From positions 1 to 64,000 of the forward strand of contig CAYMKL010000023.1 in assembly GCA_964390805.1 (NCBI GenBank): a stretch of 64,000 nucleotides of DNA, in the 5' to 3' direction. Position 1 is the first letter of the stretch, and every line of letters begins with the position of its first letter. Below are positions 62,422-64,000 of this stretch, piece by piece. The translations under genes were made by a program, and so were the position numbers. A model generated the notes under the pieces. That model did not search any database. It saw only the letters and a list, made by a program, of their open reading frames with translations, and was not told the DNA's origin. Source of the DNA: CAYMKL01 sp964390805 (GTDB lineage Bacteria; Chloroflexota; Anaerolineae; VGOG01).

Positions 62422-63666
62422 CTATGGTCTTAGTATCTGTCTACTAGCGGCAGAGATCAGCCAATCCAAACCGGCTTGTTCCGCAGTCTCGCTATCCATC
62501 CTGAGGTCGTCCGTGCCGAGGTATGCGAGAAACCGCTTGAAGCAGTCGCGCAGGTCGGACTGCATTCTTTGCGATGGAGTGACCCCAGACTCCCACCACC
62601 AATTTTTGATGATCAAAGCCCTGCTCTTCTTATCTCGTCCTGGCTCAAACCGGGCGACGAAGCGGTCGCCATACAGGATGGGAAGCACGTAGTAGCCGTA
62701 GCGTCGCTCGGCAACTGGCTTGTAGACCTCCCACACGTAGTAGAAGTCAAATAGCTCCTCTACGAAGCGTCGGTCCCAAAGCAGGTTGTCCAAGGGGGCC
62801 AATACAACAGCGCGCGGCAACAGGTTATCGGAGTCCAGGGCCTTGTCGAGGGTTATCCTGTCCTCGCTCCTCATATAGAGCGGTGGTTTGATGCCTTCTA
62901 CGCGCACCTCCATGACTTTGCCCTGTCTGAGCAGCCGCGCCAGAGCAGCCGTTCGCTCCTTGCTCTTGATTCCGCGAGCCCCAAGCCATGCGCCGCCGGC
63001 CTTGTTCCACAATGGCCCTACGCTCCCAATACGCCTGAGAACGTACCAATCGTGAAAATGCTCCTCTGTCTCATTCGGGTCAGAGGCCGATAGCAGCTCT
63101 TCCGGAACGTGACGGCTGGCAAAGTCATACACTTTGCGGGTGTTCACCTTGTGATGAACAATCAGCTCACCCCAGGAGTACATACTCTCCAGCGCCGCCC
63201 TAGCCAACCGCGTCGGGGCCCACGACCAGTCCACGGTCTGGTCGAAATCCAGATCAATCGAAGACAGTGGTCCTCGCTCCTCTATCGCTTTGCGAACCTG
63301 GGGCAGCACCGACGTAGCGGGTCGAGAGCTGTCGCCGTAGTAGCGCTGGGCACGTTCCCTGCGACGGCGGAAATACGGCCAATCCTCTACACGGTAGATG
63401 GACATGTTCTTGTCCCAACCGTCCAGGAGCTGCCGGTCTTCGTAAAGCAATTCCTCCAGCATCGCGGGTCGAAAGTCGGAAACGCGGGCCTGGAGCACCA
63501 GCTCTGGGTTACGGCCAACGATGTTCAGAGGATCGAACTGGATGCAGCCCACGCGACGGATGTAATCGAGCACGCCGGATTTGCCTGCCAACTCATAAGG
63601 CGGCCACAGGCCCTGATGGGCCAGGATGAAGCGTCGTGCTTGTTGTTTGGTAAGTTCCACATACAT
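62422..63666 (-). CDS. YcaQ/HTH_42-like winged-helix glycosylase-type protein
   Basis: 414 residues. KQQARRFILAHQGLWPP and GCIQFDPLNIVGRN are the N-terminal hallmarks of the YcaQ/AlkX interstrand-crosslink glycosylase family, and LAPLDNLLWDRRFVEELFDF lies in the C-terminal half. It is related to the protein at 35340. A role in removing alkyl or crosslink adducts is plausible. Confidence 0.8.
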   Translation of the reverse strand: MYVELTKQQARRFILAHQGLWPPYELAGKSGVLDYIRRVGCIQFDPLNIVGRNPELVLQARVSDFRPAMLEELLYEDRQLLDGWDKNMSIYRVEDWPYFRRRRERAQRYYGDSSRPATSVLPQVRKAIEERGPLSSIDLDFDQTVDWSWAPTRLARAALESMYSWGELIVHHKVNTRKVYDFASRHVPEELLSASDPNETEEHFHDWYVLRRIGSVGPLWNKAGGAWLGARGIKSKERTAALARLLRQGKVMEVRVEGIKPPLYMRSEDRITLDKALDSDNLLPRAVVLAPLDNLLWDRRFVEELFDFYYVWEVYKPVAERRYGYYVLPILYGDRFVARFEPGRDKKSRALIIKNWWWESGVTPSQRMQSDLRDCFKRFLAYLGTDDLRMDSETAEQAGLDWLISAASRQILRP

Positions 63667-63695
63667 TTGTGTTTAACCCTTCTACGAGACAAGCA

Positions 63696-64000
63696 TCATT
63701 CAATCAGCAGGCTTCCATCTTCTTCGAATCTCCAATCCTCCCAGTACATCACTTCCCAATAGTAACCGTCTGGGTCACGAAAGTACCCGCTGTAGCCTCC
63801 CCAGAACACCCGCTGAGGTTTCTTGACGATCTCTCCCCCGGCTTTTTCGGCCAGCTCCATGATCCTGTCCACTTCGTTTTGCTCCCTGGCCACGTAAGCC
63901 AACGTGATACCAGAAAAGCCCTCCCCCTGCGGCGGATTCTCCTGGCTGATGTCTTTGGCCATGCCGTCTCGGGGGCAAAGCGCCAGGGTGGCGCCCTCGC
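63696..64000 (-). CDS. VOC-family protein, 5' end beyond the window
   Basis: The frame stays open to the window edge (EGATLALCPRDG before the first internal ATG at 63962), so the gene starts outside. VFWGGYSGYFRDPDGYYWEV is the diagnostic C-terminal half. Metal-dependent or binding role; partner unknown. Confidence 0.78.
   Translation of the reverse strand, partial: EGATLALCPRDGMAKDISQENPPQGEGFSGITLAYVAREQNEVDRIMELAEKAGGEIVKKPQRVFWGGYSGYFRDPDGYYWEVMYWEDWRFEEDGSLLIE

Overview
The window reads as a chromosome segment of an uncultured-type Chloroflexota bacterium, probably Anaerolineae or a neighbouring class. This is inference, drawn from GC-rich coding DNA, lipoproteins with long TPTPT linkers, a secreted protein ending in a VYLPVILK-like tail, abundant DUF3795, DinB, aldo/keto reductase and GyrI-like small proteins, and many hairpin repeats and MITE-like elements. 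No tRNA, rRNA, CRISPR array, prophage or transposase gene was recognised.

Layout. 0.1-3.7 kb (+): a single-polypeptide type IIG restriction-modification enzyme, a small two-gene tail, and the relic 3' end of a second such enzyme. 3.7-15 kb (+): small metabolic and housekeeping-like genes (MBL hydrolase, isochorismatase-like hydrolase, P-loop kinase, aldo/keto reductase, HAD, acyltransferase, two DinB-like proteins, esterase, C45-type lipoprotein, repeat lipoprotein, threonine dehydratase-like enzyme, zinc-ribbon methyltransferase), broken up by three MITE-like elements. 15-21.2 kb (+): a TPR membrane protein and a heterodimeric ABC exporter with one degenerate ATP site.

21.2-30 kb (+) is the accessory region. 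Four copies of a block (exporter 3' tail, intrinsic terminator, and in three copies a conserved promoter) separate unrelated cargo: an unknown protein and a TIR-domain protein; a Phd/VapC-like pair; a secreted PPC-domain protein; and a lipoprotein with an FGE-like domain. Two copies of a minus-strand small-RNA candidate, each with its own promoter, two hairpins and a terminator, lie antisense to the leaders of the TIR gene and the PPC gene. A membrane-protein pseudogene at 29.3-29.9 kb is split by a MITE with an 8-bp target duplication.

30-34 kb: ATC-hydrolase-like protein, EamA transporter, MutM, Nudix and FAH-family hydrolase. 34-56 kb is all minus strand: MFS transporter, winged-helix glycosylase-like protein, a 1046-residue NACHT protein with an FGE-like C-terminal domain whose end looks like a retroelement-diversified variable region, then a long series of small redox and conjugation-type genes (aldo/keto reductases, paired flavodoxins, SurE, two SPL-like radical SAM proteins, five DUF3795 proteins, GNAT, C45-type acyltransferase, BtrH-like cysteine protein, SDR). 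56.3-58.5 kb (+): a probable DNA-binding regulator with a consensus promoter and an 8-bp iteron operator, a VOC protein and an MFS exporter. 58.5-64 kb (-): a second BtrH-like protein, a 2x[4Fe-4S] aldo/keto reductase, GNAT, SDR, TIGR04076 protein, a YcaQ-like protein and a VOC gene cut by the window edge.

Many minus-strand genes overlap by ATGA or TGATG, so they probably form a few long operons. The gene content (esterase, acyltransferase, FMN, SDR, AKR, GNAT and exporter functions) suggests small-molecule modification, detoxification and export more than one linear pathway.
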